Shown here: piece by piece, positions 56,460-64,000 of the stretch
Position numbering within the stretch: position 1 is the first letter of the stretch
How the letters are laid out: every line of letters begins with the position of its first letter
Source: Nocardia nova NBRC 15556
GTDB lineage: Bacteria > Actinomycetota > Actinomycetes > Mycobacteriales > Mycobacteriaceae
Assembly: GCF_001613005.1 (NCBI RefSeq)
Contig: NZ_BDBN01000007.1
Location: 154,753 to 218,752, forward strand
DNA: 64,000 nt
Reading direction: 5' to 3'
Made by a program: the position numbers and the translations under genes
Notes under the pieces: model-generated
What the model was told of the DNA's origin: nothing
The model's database searches: none
Seen by the model: only the letters and a program-made list of their open reading frames with translations

Positions 56460-57716
56460 ATGGCGATCTCGGATGTCAAGGAATACGCCCACCTCACTCC
56501 AGAGGATGTAGAAGCGATCGGCGCGGAGCTGGATGCGATCCGTCGCGAAATCGAGGCCTCCCGAGGCGAGAACGACGCCCGCTACATCCGTAACGTGATC
56601 CGTTTGCAGCGCGCCCTGGAAATCGGGGGTCGCGCCACGCTGTTCGCCAGTTTCCTGCCGCCGGCCTGGCTGGCCGGCACGGCGATGTTGTCGGCCGCCA
56701 AGATCATCGAGAACATGGAGATCGGCCACAACGTCATGCACGGCCAGTGGGACTGGATGAACGATCCGGAAATCCACTCCTCCAACTGGGAGTGGGACAA
56801 CGCCGGACCGTCGGAACACTGGAAGATCACGCACAACTACCTGCACCACAAGTACACCAACGTGCTGGGTATGGATGACGACATCGGCTACGGCCTGCTG
56901 CGCGTGACGCGCGATCAGCGGTGGACGCCGTTCTATCTCGGACAGCCGGTCTACAACCTGCTGCTGCAGATGTTCTTCGAATACGGCGTGGCCATCCAGC
57001 ATTTGGAGCTGGGCAAGGTCGCGAAGAAGAAGTGGCCGGCCGATTCTCCGGAACGCCGGCAATTCGAGCAGGACCGCAAGGTCGTGCTGAAGAAGGTCGG
57101 CAAGCAGGCGGCCAAGGATTATGTGATCTTCCCGCTGCTGACCGGACCGGCCTTCCTGTCCACGCTGACGGCCAATATCACCGCCAATATCGTCCGCAAT
57201 GTGTGGACCAACGCGGTGATCTTCTGCGGCCACTTCCCCGACGGTGCGGAGAAGTTCACCAAGGGCGATGTGGACAACGAAACGCAGGGCGAGTGGTACC
57301 TGCGCCAGATGCTGGGCAGCGCCAATATCACCGGCGGCGCGGTCATGCATTTCATGACCGGCAACCTCTCCCATCAGATCGAGCACCACCTGTTCCCGGA
57401 CCTGCCGAGCAACCGGCTGCGGGCCATCTCGGTGCGCGTGCGGGAATTGTGCGACAAATACGACCTGCCCTACACCAGCGGCTCGCTGCCGGTGCAGTAC
57501 GCGAAATCGTGGCGCACCATCATCAAGCTGTCGCTGCCCAACAAATATCTGCGCCGTGGCACCGACGACGCTCCCGAGACCAAGTCCGAGCGCGCATTCG
57601 GTGGCATCGGCACGGTCGACCCGGTGACCGGGCGCCGGCGCGGATTGCGCACCGCGCTGAAGGAAGGCAAGCGCCGGGTGGCGGAACGCCGGCAGACGGT
57701 CGGCTCGGCCGCCTAG
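56460..57716 (+). CDS. Stearoyl-CoA 9-desaturase, DesA3-like (second copy)
   Basis: A 418-residue paralog of the preceding protein, with the same His boxes (GHNVMHGQW, HNYLHHKYTN, QIEHHLFPD) and the same N-terminal pattern (MAISDVKEYAHLTPEDV). It lacks the long charged C-terminal helix of the first copy. The two genes are clearly a tandem duplication with diverged ends. A terminator follows at once (57731-57767). Having its own tandem operator, it may be regulated separately from copy one. Confidence 0.92.
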   Translation: MAISDVKEYAHLTPEDVEAIGAELDAIRREIEASRGENDARYIRNVIRLQRALEIGGRATLFASFLPPAWLAGTAMLSAAKIIENMEIGHNVMHGQWDWMNDPEIHSSNWEWDNAGPSEHWKITHNYLHHKYTNVLGMDDDIGYGLLRVTRDQRWTPFYLGQPVYNLLLQMFFEYGVAIQHLELGKVAKKKWPADSPERRQFEQDRKVVLKKVGKQAAKDYVIFPLLTGPAFLSTLTANITANIVRNVWTNAVIFCGHFPDGAEKFTKGDVDNETQGEWYLRQMLGSANITGGAVMHFMTGNLSHQIEHHLFPDLPSNRLRAISVRVRELCDKYDLPYTSGSLPVQYAKSWRTIIKLSLPNKYLRRGTDDAPETKSERAFGGIGTVDPVTGRRRGLRTALKEGKRRVAERRQTVGSAA

Positions 57717-57730
57717 CGATCACCGAACAG

Positions 57731-57767
57731 AAGGGGCTCTCCGGATTCGATATCCGGGGAGCCCCTT
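57731..57767 (+). terminator. Rho-independent-type terminator after the desaturase genes
   Basis: AAGGGGCTC pairs with GAGCCCCTT, with CCGGAT/ATCCGG inside and a TTTC tail after it, 15 bases after the stop. Confidence 0.85.
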
Positions 57768-57803
57768 TCGTCTGCCCACGTCCGGGCCTGATTGACTGAA
57801 CCG

Positions 57804-58433
57804 GTGTCAACGCAAGAATCCAGCATCTACGACGTGATCCGGCGGCGCCGCGATGTGCGTGCCGAATTCACCGGCGATCTCGTCGACGATGCGACCCTGC
57901 TCCGAATCCTCGACGCGGCCCATCGCGCACCCAGCGTCGGCAATTCGCAGCCGTGGGATTTCGTCGTCGTGCGTGACCCGGCGACATTGGCGCGCTTCGC
58001 CGCACACGTCGCCGAGAAGCGCGTCGAATTCCGCGATTCGCTGCCACCGGAGCGAGCCCGCACCTTCGAGCCGATCAAGATCGAAGGCATCACCGAGAGC
58101 GGCACCGGGATAGTCGTCACCCACGACGACAGTCGCGGCGGCCCGCAGATCCTCGGTCGCGCGACGGTCCCCGAAACCGGTTTGTACTCCACGGTTCTCG
58201 CGATCCAGAACCTGTGGCTGGCCGCGACCGCCGAAGGGGTGGGCGTCGGCTGGGTGAGTTTTTACGACGCACCCTTCCTCACCGACTTGATCGAGCTGCC
58301 CGCCGGCATTCGTCCCGTCGCGTGGCTGTGCATCGGCCCGGTGCACGAATTCCAGCACACGCCGGATCTGGAACGGTTCGGTTGGCGCGACCGGCGTCCA
58401 CTCGACGACGCGATCCACTGGGAGCGGTACTAG
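57804..58433 (+). CDS. bluB: 5,6-dimethylbenzimidazole synthase BluB
   Basis: A nitroreductase-fold protein of about 209 residues with RRRDVRAEFTGDLVDDATL, APSVGNSQPWDFVVV, and VGVGWVSFYD (FMN and active-site regions), the BluB pattern rather than a general nitroreductase. BluB cleaves FMNH2 with oxygen to give the lower ligand of vitamin B12. GTG 57804 is used; TTG 57792 is in frame too, and neither has a clear ribosome site. No cobalamin riboswitch fits in the 88-base gap before it. It is convergent with the thiolase gene. Confidence 0.88.
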   Translation: MSTQESSIYDVIRRRRDVRAEFTGDLVDDATLLRILDAAHRAPSVGNSQPWDFVVVRDPATLARFAAHVAEKRVEFRDSLPPERARTFEPIKIEGITESGTGIVVTHDDSRGGPQILGRATVPETGLYSTVLAIQNLWLAATAEGVGVGWVSFYDAPFLTDLIELPAGIRPVAWLCIGPVHEFQHTPDLERFGWRDRRPLDDAIHWERY

Positions 58434-58441
58434 CGCCCTGC

Positions 58442-59734
58442 CTACACCCGTTCGAGGACCGCGGACGCGCCATGCCCTCCCGCGGCGCAAATGCCCAGCA
58501 GCGCAGTGCTCTTCCCGGTGAGTGCCAGCTCGTTGGCCATGGTCGTCACCATGCGCGCACCGGTGGCGCCGAAGGGGTGGCCGATCGCGATCGAACCGCC
58601 GTGCACATTGAGGATGTCCGGGTCGATCTCGCCGACGGCACTGTCGCGGTCCAGCCGGGATTTGGCCCACGCGTCGCTGCCCAGGGCCGACACCACCGAG
58701 AGGGTCTGGGCGGCGAAGGCCTCGTGGATATCGACGACATCGATGTCCGACAGGGCCAGCCCTGCCTTGTCGAGCGCCCGCGGCATGGAGATGGCCGGAC
58801 CGATCAGCACCTGATCGGACGGGTCGACGCTGACGAAACTCCAGGACCGGAAGGCCGCCAGCGGTTCGAAGCCCAGGGCGCGCGCCTTCTCCTCGCTCAT
58901 CAGCAGCACCGCGGCCGCGCCGTCGGTGAGCGGGCTGGCGTTGCCCGCCGTCACCGTCCCGTCCCGCTCGAAGACCGGGGCGAGGGTCGCCAGCTTCTCG
59001 ACACCGGTGTTCGCGCGCACGAGTCCGTCGCGAGTGACCGCCTTCCCGTCCGGCGTGGCGACCGCGAGTACCTCCCGGTCGAACCGGCCGGATTCGATCG
59101 CCGCCGCCGCGCGATGATGCGAGCGGGCGGCGAAGGCGTCCTGCTGCTCCCGGGTGATGCCGTTGATGCGGGCCATCTTCTCCGCCGACTCCCCCATCAC
59201 CTCGCCGGTGGTGCGCTCGGCGATCTTCGGCCGGCGCGGCAGCAGATCCGTGAACGGCGCCAGCTGCGCCACCGCGGACAGATAGTCCTTCGGCTTCGGC
59301 TTACCCAGGGCCAGCGGCGCGGCCGCGTGCACCATCTTCTGCGGCAGCTTCACCTCGGCATTGCTGGTGGAATCGCTGCCGCCGGCGACCATGATGTCGT
59401 ATTCCCCGCGTTCGATGGCGGCCGCCGCCGCGGTCACCGCCTGCAGTCCGGAGGCACACGCACGGGTGACCGTGTAGCCCTCGCAGCCGTGGTCGAGTCC
59501 CAGATCCAGGGCGATCTCCCGCGCGACGTTGGGCGCCGCACTCGGCAGGATCACCCCGCCCCACACCATCGCCTGCACCTGATTCTTGGGCAGTCCGGTC
59601 CGCTCGAGCAGCCCGCCCACCGCCAGGACACCCAGATCGATGGTGTCCATCCGCGTGTAGTCGGTGAAGGCGCGCAGGAACGGGGTACGAGCACCCGCGA
59701 CGATGACGGCGCGGCGAGAACGCTTGGTGGCCAT
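58442..59734 (-). CDS. Acetyl-CoA C-acyltransferase (thiolase, FadI type)
   Basis: A 430-residue thiolase with the acyl-accepting Cys in TRACASGLQAV, GGSDSTSNAEV, HEAFAAQTL, GHPFGATGAR and CAAGGHGAS with the second active-site Cys. The longer middle loop (KPKPKDYLSAVAQLAPFTDLL) is typical of the trifunctional-enzyme beta-subunit/FadI group. It splits 3-ketoacyl-CoA in beta-oxidation. No FadJ-type partner gene is adjacent. Confidence 0.92.
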   Translation of the reverse strand: MATKRSRRAVIVAGARTPFLRAFTDYTRMDTIDLGVLAVGGLLERTGLPKNQVQAMVWGGVILPSAAPNVAREIALDLGLDHGCEGYTVTRACASGLQAVTAAAAAIERGEYDIMVAGGSDSTSNAEVKLPQKMVHAAAPLALGKPKPKDYLSAVAQLAPFTDLLPRRPKIAERTTGEVMGESAEKMARINGITREQQDAFAARSHHRAAAAIESGRFDREVLAVATPDGKAVTRDGLVRANTGVEKLATLAPVFERDGTVTAGNASPLTDGAAAVLLMSEEKARALGFEPLAAFRSWSFVSVDPSDQVLIGPAISMPRALDKAGLALSDIDVVDIHEAFAAQTLSVVSALGSDAWAKSRLDRDSAVGEIDPDILNVHGGSIAIGHPFGATGARMVTTMANELALTGKSTALLGICAAGGHGASAVLERV

Positions 59735-59806
59735 GCCTTTACAGTAGGACGAGCAAGATGCCGATACAAGATGTCACGGTAATCTCGCCGGCCCGGTGAA
59801 CGACGA

Positions 59807-59833
59807 ACGGCCGGGGCTCTCGGCCCCGGCCGT
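59807..59833. terminator. Perfect 11-bp hairpin terminator
   Basis: ACGGCCGGGGC pairs with GCCCCGGCCGT around a 5-base loop, 19 bases after the hpf stop (minus strand) and before the thiolase gene on the same strand. Confidence 0.78.
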
Positions 59834-59851
59834 CCAGCTCCCGAAAACTCG

Positions 59852-60586
59852 TTACGTCAGCCTGATCAACCCATAGTCGAAGGCGTGGCGGCGGTAGACC
59901 ACCGACGGTCGGTCGGTTTCGCGGTCGTGGAAGAGGAAGAAATCGTGGCCGACGAGTTCCATCTGATACAGCGCGTCGTCCACCGACATCGGAGTCGCGG
60001 AATGGACCTTGGTGCGCACGATATGCCCCGGCCCGGCGTACTCGCTCGATTCGGTGTCGGCGCGGTCGGCCGGCTCGGATCCGTCGGCGCCGGCGGGCAG
60101 GGTGTCCTCGACCAGCGCGGCCGTCGCCTCCGCGACGGAGACGGGTGTCTTCTCGCCGTAGTGCACCCGGCGGCGATCCTTGCTGCGCCGCAATCGGGCC
60201 TCGAGTTTGACCACCGCGGATTCCAGTGCGCCGTAGAAACTGTCGGCACAGGCTTCGGCCCGGACCACCGGGCCCTTGCCGCGCGCGGTGATTTCGACAC
60301 GCTGACAATTCTTGCGCTGGCGGCGGTTTCGTTCATGGAACAGCTCGACATCGAAGAGGTATATCGACGGATCGAAACGTTCCAGACGGGAGAGTCGGTC
60401 CGCGACGTGAATGCGGAAATGATCGGGTACCTCGACGTTACGTCCCTTGACCACGACGTCCGCTTCGGGCGTCCGGGGCACATCCGAAATAGTCTGTTCG
60501 GCTCCGTTCAGTTCACCGGAACCCAGCTGGGTGCCCGTACCGGTCGAGGGATCTGCTTCTTTCACTGAAGGTCGTGAAGTCGTCAC
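59852..60586 (-). CDS. hpf: Ribosome hibernation-promoting factor, long form
   Basis: A 244-residue long HPF. The N-terminal domain has VVVKGRNVEVPDHFR, VELFHERN and VRAEACADSFYGAL; the C-terminal dimerisation domain has PMSVDDALYQMELVGHDFFLF and VYRRHAFDYGLIRL. It pairs 70S ribosomes into inactive 100S particles in stationary phase or stress. GTG 60586 has GGGAGG five bases upstream; the frame is open further upstream without conserved sequence. About 260 bases without a gene separate it from comF. Confidence 0.93.
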   Translation of the reverse strand: MTTSRPSVKEADPSTGTGTQLGSGELNGAEQTISDVPRTPEADVVVKGRNVEVPDHFRIHVADRLSRLERFDPSIYLFDVELFHERNRRQRKNCQRVEITARGKGPVVRAEACADSFYGALESAVVKLEARLRRSKDRRRVHYGEKTPVSVAEATAALVEDTLPAGADGSEPADRADTESSEYAGPGHIVRTKVHSATPMSVDDALYQMELVGHDFFLFHDRETDRPSVVYRRHAFDYGLIRLT

Positions 60587-60845
60587 GCGTACCTCCCGGA
60601 TCTGGCCGCACAACTCCATGTGCGGCGGGTTAGCAACCGCACCGAGCCGACCGGGGAGAGGTTGCGCGGGATTCGGAAAGGGCTTGCAGACTGCCACCCG
60701 TGGCCCGCCACTCATGCCGGAATGCTCGGTACGAAGTCGTCCGAGTCGCCACCTCCAAACTCTGGGTTCGGGTGTCAGATCGCTCTGTCAGCAACGCTAT
60801 TACGCCAACGATCCGTCCGCCACTGTTCACGCAAATTTCTCCCAC

Positions 60846-61490
60846 TCACGCGGCGCATGTCACCATTACGGCCCGCACGTTCAGCCCGGCCAGCGCCAGA
60901 ACCCGCACCGATTCGGCAGCGGTCGCGCCCGTGGTGAGAACATCGTCTACCAGTACGATGTCGGCGGCCGCGAGGGTCCGCAGGGCCGACGTCGCACCGA
61001 TGCGGCAGACGAGCCGGCCCGCCAGATTGTCCCGGCGCGCTCGCGCGCTCAGTCCGACGGAGTCGCGCACCTCACCGCGCGCCCACAGCACGGGTGCGAG
61101 ATGGCAATCGGACAGCCAACCGGTCGCGACGCGCGCCGTCCGCAGGACCGGATCGCCCCCACGACGCCGGGCCGCGACCCGGCGGCTCGGCGCCGGAACC
61201 AGAATCAGCGGGCGGCCGGGAGCCCGCAGCAGGCCGATACCGCGGGCCAGGGCCCGGCCCAGCGGTGCGATCAGATCCCGGCGGCCCGATTCCTTGGCCG
61301 CCACCACGGCGCGCCGGGCCGGACCCGCGTATCCGCTCAACGCCCAGCACGGCACCCCCGGATCGGTGCGCGGCCATACCCGCATGGGCTCCGCGCTCAG
61401 TGTCGCGGCACATTCCCCGCACCATCCGATTCCGGCCGATCCACATCCCCCGCAGTACTGCGGCAGGACCAAATCCAGCAGCGTCCGCAT
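60846..61490 (-). CDS. ComF-like phosphoribosyltransferase family protein
   Basis: The protein (214 residues from ATG 61490; GTG 61541 would add 17) has an N-terminal Cys cluster (YCGGCGSAGIGWCGEC) like the zinc finger of ComF and a C-terminal PRPP-binding loop, VLVDDVLTTGATAAES. The equivalent of Rv3242c sits at the same place between hpf and lpqB in mycobacteria. In naturally competent bacteria ComF is needed for DNA uptake; its role here is unknown. Confidence 0.85.
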   Translation of the reverse strand: MRTLLDLVLPQYCGGCGSAGIGWCGECAATLSAEPMRVWPRTDPGVPCWALSGYAGPARRAVVAAKESGRRDLIAPLGRALARGIGLLRAPGRPLILVPAPSRRVAARRRGGDPVLRTARVATGWLSDCHLAPVLWARGEVRDSVGLSARARRDNLAGRLVCRIGATSALRTLAAADIVLVDDVLTTGATAAESVRVLALAGLNVRAVMVTCAA

Positions 61491-61561
61491 CGGCCCAGTC
61501 TGGCCGAGGCCACCGACAGGTAGCGCTCGGGAAAGGTTCACTTGGCCCCGAACCGACGAAC

Positions 61562-61608
61562 GGCCTGGGCATCCGGTTCCGGATTGTCCGGAACCGGATG
61601 CCCAGGCC
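61562..61608 (-). terminator. Perfect 22-bp hairpin terminator
   Basis: The two arms 61562-61583 and 61587-61608 are exact complements around a 3-base loop; the arm begins GGCCTGGGCATCCGG. It lies 37 bases after the stop of the small secreted-protein gene and is the longest perfect stem I found in this window. Confidence 0.85.
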
Positions 61609-61644
61609 GCGCGCTAGTTGCTGGACGGACCAGAGTTCCCGCCG

Positions 61645-61884
61645 TCAGTGTGTGCCGATGTGCAGCACCCACCCGCCTGACCCGTCGGGGTCACAAGTAC
61701 CCTGCGCCGCCCCATTGAGCGCATTGAGGTCCTGCTCCAACGCCCTGGCGCAGTCATATTGCGCATATTCGCCCGTGAACACTGCCCCCTCCGGAGTGGG
61801 CAGGTCAGCGGCGTGCGCGACCCCGATACCGACAACAGCAACGGCAAGTGCAGATGTTGCGGCGACAGACAATATGCGGAACAT
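61645..61884 (-). CDS. Small secreted protein of unknown function
   Basis: A 79-residue precursor starting at ATG 61884 with GAGGGA upstream. The signal peptide (MFRILSVAATSALAVAVVG, cleavage after AHA near residue 26) is clear. The mature 53 residues hold two Cys (YDCARAL and GTCDPDG) that can form a disulfide, and end WVLHIGTH. I do not recognise the family. It lies between comF and lpqB, separated from comF by the 22-bp hairpin. Confidence 0.75.
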   Translation of the reverse strand: MFRILSVAATSALAVAVVGIGVAHAADLPTPEGAVFTGEYAQYDCARALEQDLNALNGAAQGTCDPDGSGGWVLHIGTH

Positions 61885-61994
61885 TCGAATCCCTCCCTGA
61901 ACAAACCCCCGAGCTCGACGAACTCGTCGGGCCGCAGCCGACATTACATCGAGATCCTTTGGAGCACAACGGATTTATAACGCGGATGGATTGT

Positions 61995-63806
61995 TCAGTC
62001 CGGCAGAACCGGCACCGTGTTCGCACCGAGCCCCGGCGTCTCACGCCAAAACCGGTCCGCCGACGGTCCTGTCGACTGCAGTTGCATTACCGCACGTGAA
62101 TCGGCGGCGTAGAGAATACCGGGGGCAGCACTCACCACGCGGACAGGTGGAGTCAGGTTCTGACTGGACAGTGGCGTCAGCTCCGAACCATCGATGAAGA
62201 CCGACTCCACCGGGTTCACGTCTCCTTCTCGTGCCAGAACGAGAGAATCAGGAGTGGACCAGTCGATGGATACGGCCGTTGTGCTCAGATCGACCGCCAC
62301 CGGCCTGGGCGACACCAGTGCGAACTTGCCATCCGGATGCTGAATCACGACAGCGAGGTAAACCTTGCCTCCGGCGATGATCGCTGCACGCGTTCCGTCG
62401 CGAGAGATACTGAGATCGGTGATCGGGAGACGGGGCACCGGGTCGGTGCTGTTCGCCTCACCCGAAGTCAGCATCGACGTATCGATGTCCTGCATCGATA
62501 CGTTGCCGGTGCCGCGATCGTGCGCAACTCGGATCACCCGAGTTCCGTCGACCACCGCCCACGCAGCCTCGCCATTGGAGGTCCATGACGGCCGCGTGAT
62601 GGTCTCGCCCTGGACGACCGAGAATGTGGAAGCGCCGTCATAGCTGCCGATGATGAGGGTGTGCTTCGGCGCGGGCGCAGGCTCGCCGCTCTCGGCGACC
62701 GCGGCGATCAACTTTCCGTCTTCCGACAATCCGACCGACTGCAGATTTCGGGCGGCACCGAAGTATCCGGGCATACGGACGATCTGCCCCTTGGAGACAT
62801 CCACGGCAACCAGCGATCCATCCCGCAACGCATGGAGGTTGGACCGATCTCCTGTGGGAGTTGTCGGGTTCATTGCACTGACGTCGTCCAACGACCAGCC
62901 CACGCCTGCGTACCGGTCGTCCAGCGGCTTGCCGTCGGCGAGTAACACGTAGGGGCCGGGGATATCCGCCCCTGCCAGTGTCAGTACCACCTGGGCTGCC
63001 AGCATCTCCTTACCGCGCGCATCAAGAGCCGAGGCACCGGCGAAATCTATGCGTACCCCGCCCAGCCCGACGCCGACGTTATCCGGTTCGCCGTTGGCTT
63101 TGGTGATGCCTTCGCGCACGCTGACAGGCGGGGCGAGCATATTGCGCACGGCCGGCGCCAGGGTCGGCTGTGGGCCCGCGGCGAGCAGTCCTACCAGCCG
63201 CTGCGTCAGTTGGTCCTTCGGGCTCGAGATCCAACGCAACTCGGGAACCATGGTGGTCCCGGGGCTGTTGGCGAAATACAGCGGATACCGACGATACGAC
63301 TTGTAGAACGCGGAGCTGTCCACTACCACGCCCGGTTCCACCTGGCTGATGCGCCACTCGTCGCCGACCTTGCTCATCTCGATTCTGGTCTCGTACGTAT
63401 TGTCCTGGGCGCGGAAGGACCCGTCTGCGGCAAGCTCACCCAGTTTTCGCGCTCGGATGCGGTAGGTCGCGGAGTCGTCCGACCTCGACTCCCGAAGGGT
63501 GTCGGGTTTGTCGACGATGACGGTGCGCGCACTGTCGTCCCAACCCTCCGCGGCCCCCGGCGTCAAGTACTGCCGCGCCGTTCGATGGTGGTCGGCCGGA
63601 TCGGCGGTGGCGTCGAGGAAGTCGTGCAGCAACAGATCCGGGTCCCGCCCGGAGGTGGGCGGATGTGGGCCGGTCGACGTCGGCTGACGGTTGAGCGTTC
63701 CCAACGCCTGCGGCGCCGAGGAATCCGGCAGATTGGCGCAGCCGGCGAGGACCAGCACGCAGCTGAACAGCGCGGCGAGCAGCGTTGCCAGACGGGTGCG
63801 GTTCAT
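61995..63806 (-). CDS. lpqB: Lipoprotein LpqB, MtrAB accessory protein
   Basis: A 603-residue lipoprotein. The signal peptide ends in the lipobox LAGC (Cys near residue 23). A GerMN-like domain follows (about residues 190-310, LPPVSVREGITKANGEPDN region) and then a beta-propeller-like C-terminal half with repeated VSxDGxxAAxI elements (LSISRDGTRAAIIAGG). In mycobacteria LpqB binds the extracytoplasmic domain of the sensor kinase MtrB and tunes MtrAB signalling for cell-wall growth. Its ATG overlaps the mtrB stop (63803-63806). Confidence 0.93.
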   Translation of the reverse strand: MNRTRLATLLAALFSCVLVLAGCANLPDSSAPQALGTLNRQPTSTGPHPPTSGRDPDLLLHDFLDATADPADHHRTARQYLTPGAAEGWDDSARTVIVDKPDTLRESRSDDSATYRIRARKLGELAADGSFRAQDNTYETRIEMSKVGDEWRISQVEPGVVVDSSAFYKSYRRYPLYFANSPGTTMVPELRWISSPKDQLTQRLVGLLAAGPQPTLAPAVRNMLAPPVSVREGITKANGEPDNVGVGLGGVRIDFAGASALDARGKEMLAAQVVLTLAGADIPGPYVLLADGKPLDDRYAGVGWSLDDVSAMNPTTPTGDRSNLHALRDGSLVAVDVSKGQIVRMPGYFGAARNLQSVGLSEDGKLIAAVAESGEPAPAPKHTLIIGSYDGASTFSVVQGETITRPSWTSNGEAAWAVVDGTRVIRVAHDRGTGNVSMQDIDTSMLTSGEANSTDPVPRLPITDLSISRDGTRAAIIAGGKVYLAVVIQHPDGKFALVSPRPVAVDLSTTAVSIDWSTPDSLVLAREGDVNPVESVFIDGSELTPLSSQNLTPPVRVVSAAPGILYAADSRAVMQLQSTGPSADRFWRETPGLGANTVPVLPD

Positions 63807-64000
63807 GGGTTGATGTCCTCTTTGTCGACGAGTGCGGAGTCGTCCGAGCCGCCCGCGCTCTCACCCGCCGGCTTCGGCGAGGTCCGCTCGGCCCCCGGTT
63901 CACCGTCCGGCGATTCCGAGGCGTCCGCGTCCGGCGGCGTCGTCCGCGCCGACGGCTCGGCATCGGCATCCGCTTCGACGGTACCGGCAACGACCGCGTG
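63803..64000 (-). CDS. mtrB: Sensor histidine kinase MtrB, C-terminal tail (partial)
   Basis: The minus-strand frame enters at base 64000 and ends at TGA 63803-63805, giving 65 residues rich in Asp, Glu, Pro and Ser (for example DADASESPDGEPGAERT, ending ALVDKEDINP). No kinase motif is visible in this part. The assignment rests on the ATGA coupling to lpqB and the conserved mtrB-lpqB order; the acidic tail is usual for MtrB proteins of this order. Confidence 0.75.
   Translation of the reverse strand, partial: HAVVAGTVEADADAEPSARTTPPDADASESPDGEPGAERTSPKPAGESAGGSDDSALVDKEDINP

Noticed and set aside
57717..57803. Cobalamin riboswitch upstream of bluB
   Set aside because: The gap is only 88 bases and is mostly filled by the terminator of the desaturase gene; no conserved riboswitch boxes are visible.

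Overview
The window is high-GC DNA from a mycolic-acid actinomycete of the order Mycobacteriales, most likely Nocardia or a close relative. The evidence is a mycothiol-type SigH/RshA pair, a 24-residue bL37 ribosomal protein, the order secA - hpf - comF-like - lpqB - mtrB, DesA3-type desaturases next to their ferredoxin-type reductase, and a WS/DGAT (triacylglycerol synthase) family gene. I see no tRNA, rRNA, insertion sequence, prophage or CRISPR array.

Left part (1-17 kb): an accessory catabolic cluster. A tightly overlapping plus-strand operon (2233-10692) encodes an SCP2-like protein, a glutamine-synthetase-like ligase, an aldehyde dehydrogenase, a zinc alcohol dehydrogenase, a PuuD-like class I glutamine amidotransferase/hydrolase, an EthA-type Baeyer-Villiger monooxygenase and an acyl-CoA synthetase. 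Around it lie an HSL-family esterase, a DapB-like NAD(P) dehydrogenase (cut by the window start), a small CPxCG protein, a TetR regulator, an Fe(II)/2-oxoglutarate (PhyH-type) oxygenase, a class III aminotransferase, an orphan polytopic membrane protein and an MFS transporter. Five copies of one palindromic operator (core TGAyTnArTCA flanked by GATCA and TGA) sit in front of every main transcription unit of the cluster. I read it as a single TetR-controlled regulon that takes up and degrades an unknown amine through gamma-glutamylated intermediates, combined with ketone-to-ester oxygenation. This is the best candidate here for an undescribed system.

Middle part (16-33 kb): two paralogous secreted proteins of unknown function on opposite strands; a FadE5-like acyl-CoA dehydrogenase; a PknK-like kinase/ATPase/LuxR gene that is broken by a frameshift and has a degenerate kinase active site; a PucR-type regulator with a divergent long-chain acyl-CoA ligase; an Old Yellow Enzyme with a divergent MarR regulator; an AraC regulator; trmO; an NDH-2-like oxidoreductase; and a TetR regulator.

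Right part (33-64 kb): conserved chromosomal core, which from memory resembles the M. tuberculosis Rv3221A-Rv3245c region. It holds bL37, rshA-sigH (with a readable SigH-type autoregulatory promoter), ybaK, a MarR/efflux pair whose efflux gene is frameshifted, an SRAP protein, aroA-rsgA (rsgA apparently starting at CTG), a qor/HxlR (QorR-like) divergent pair with a perfect operator, secA, an Rv3235-family protein, a WS/DGAT gene, an Rv3231c-like protein, the ferredoxin-type reductase with two tandem DesA3-type desaturases sharing a 17-bp operator-like motif, bluB, a FadI-type thiolase, hpf, a comF-like gene, lpqB and the 3' end of mtrB. Strong hairpin terminators separate most units.
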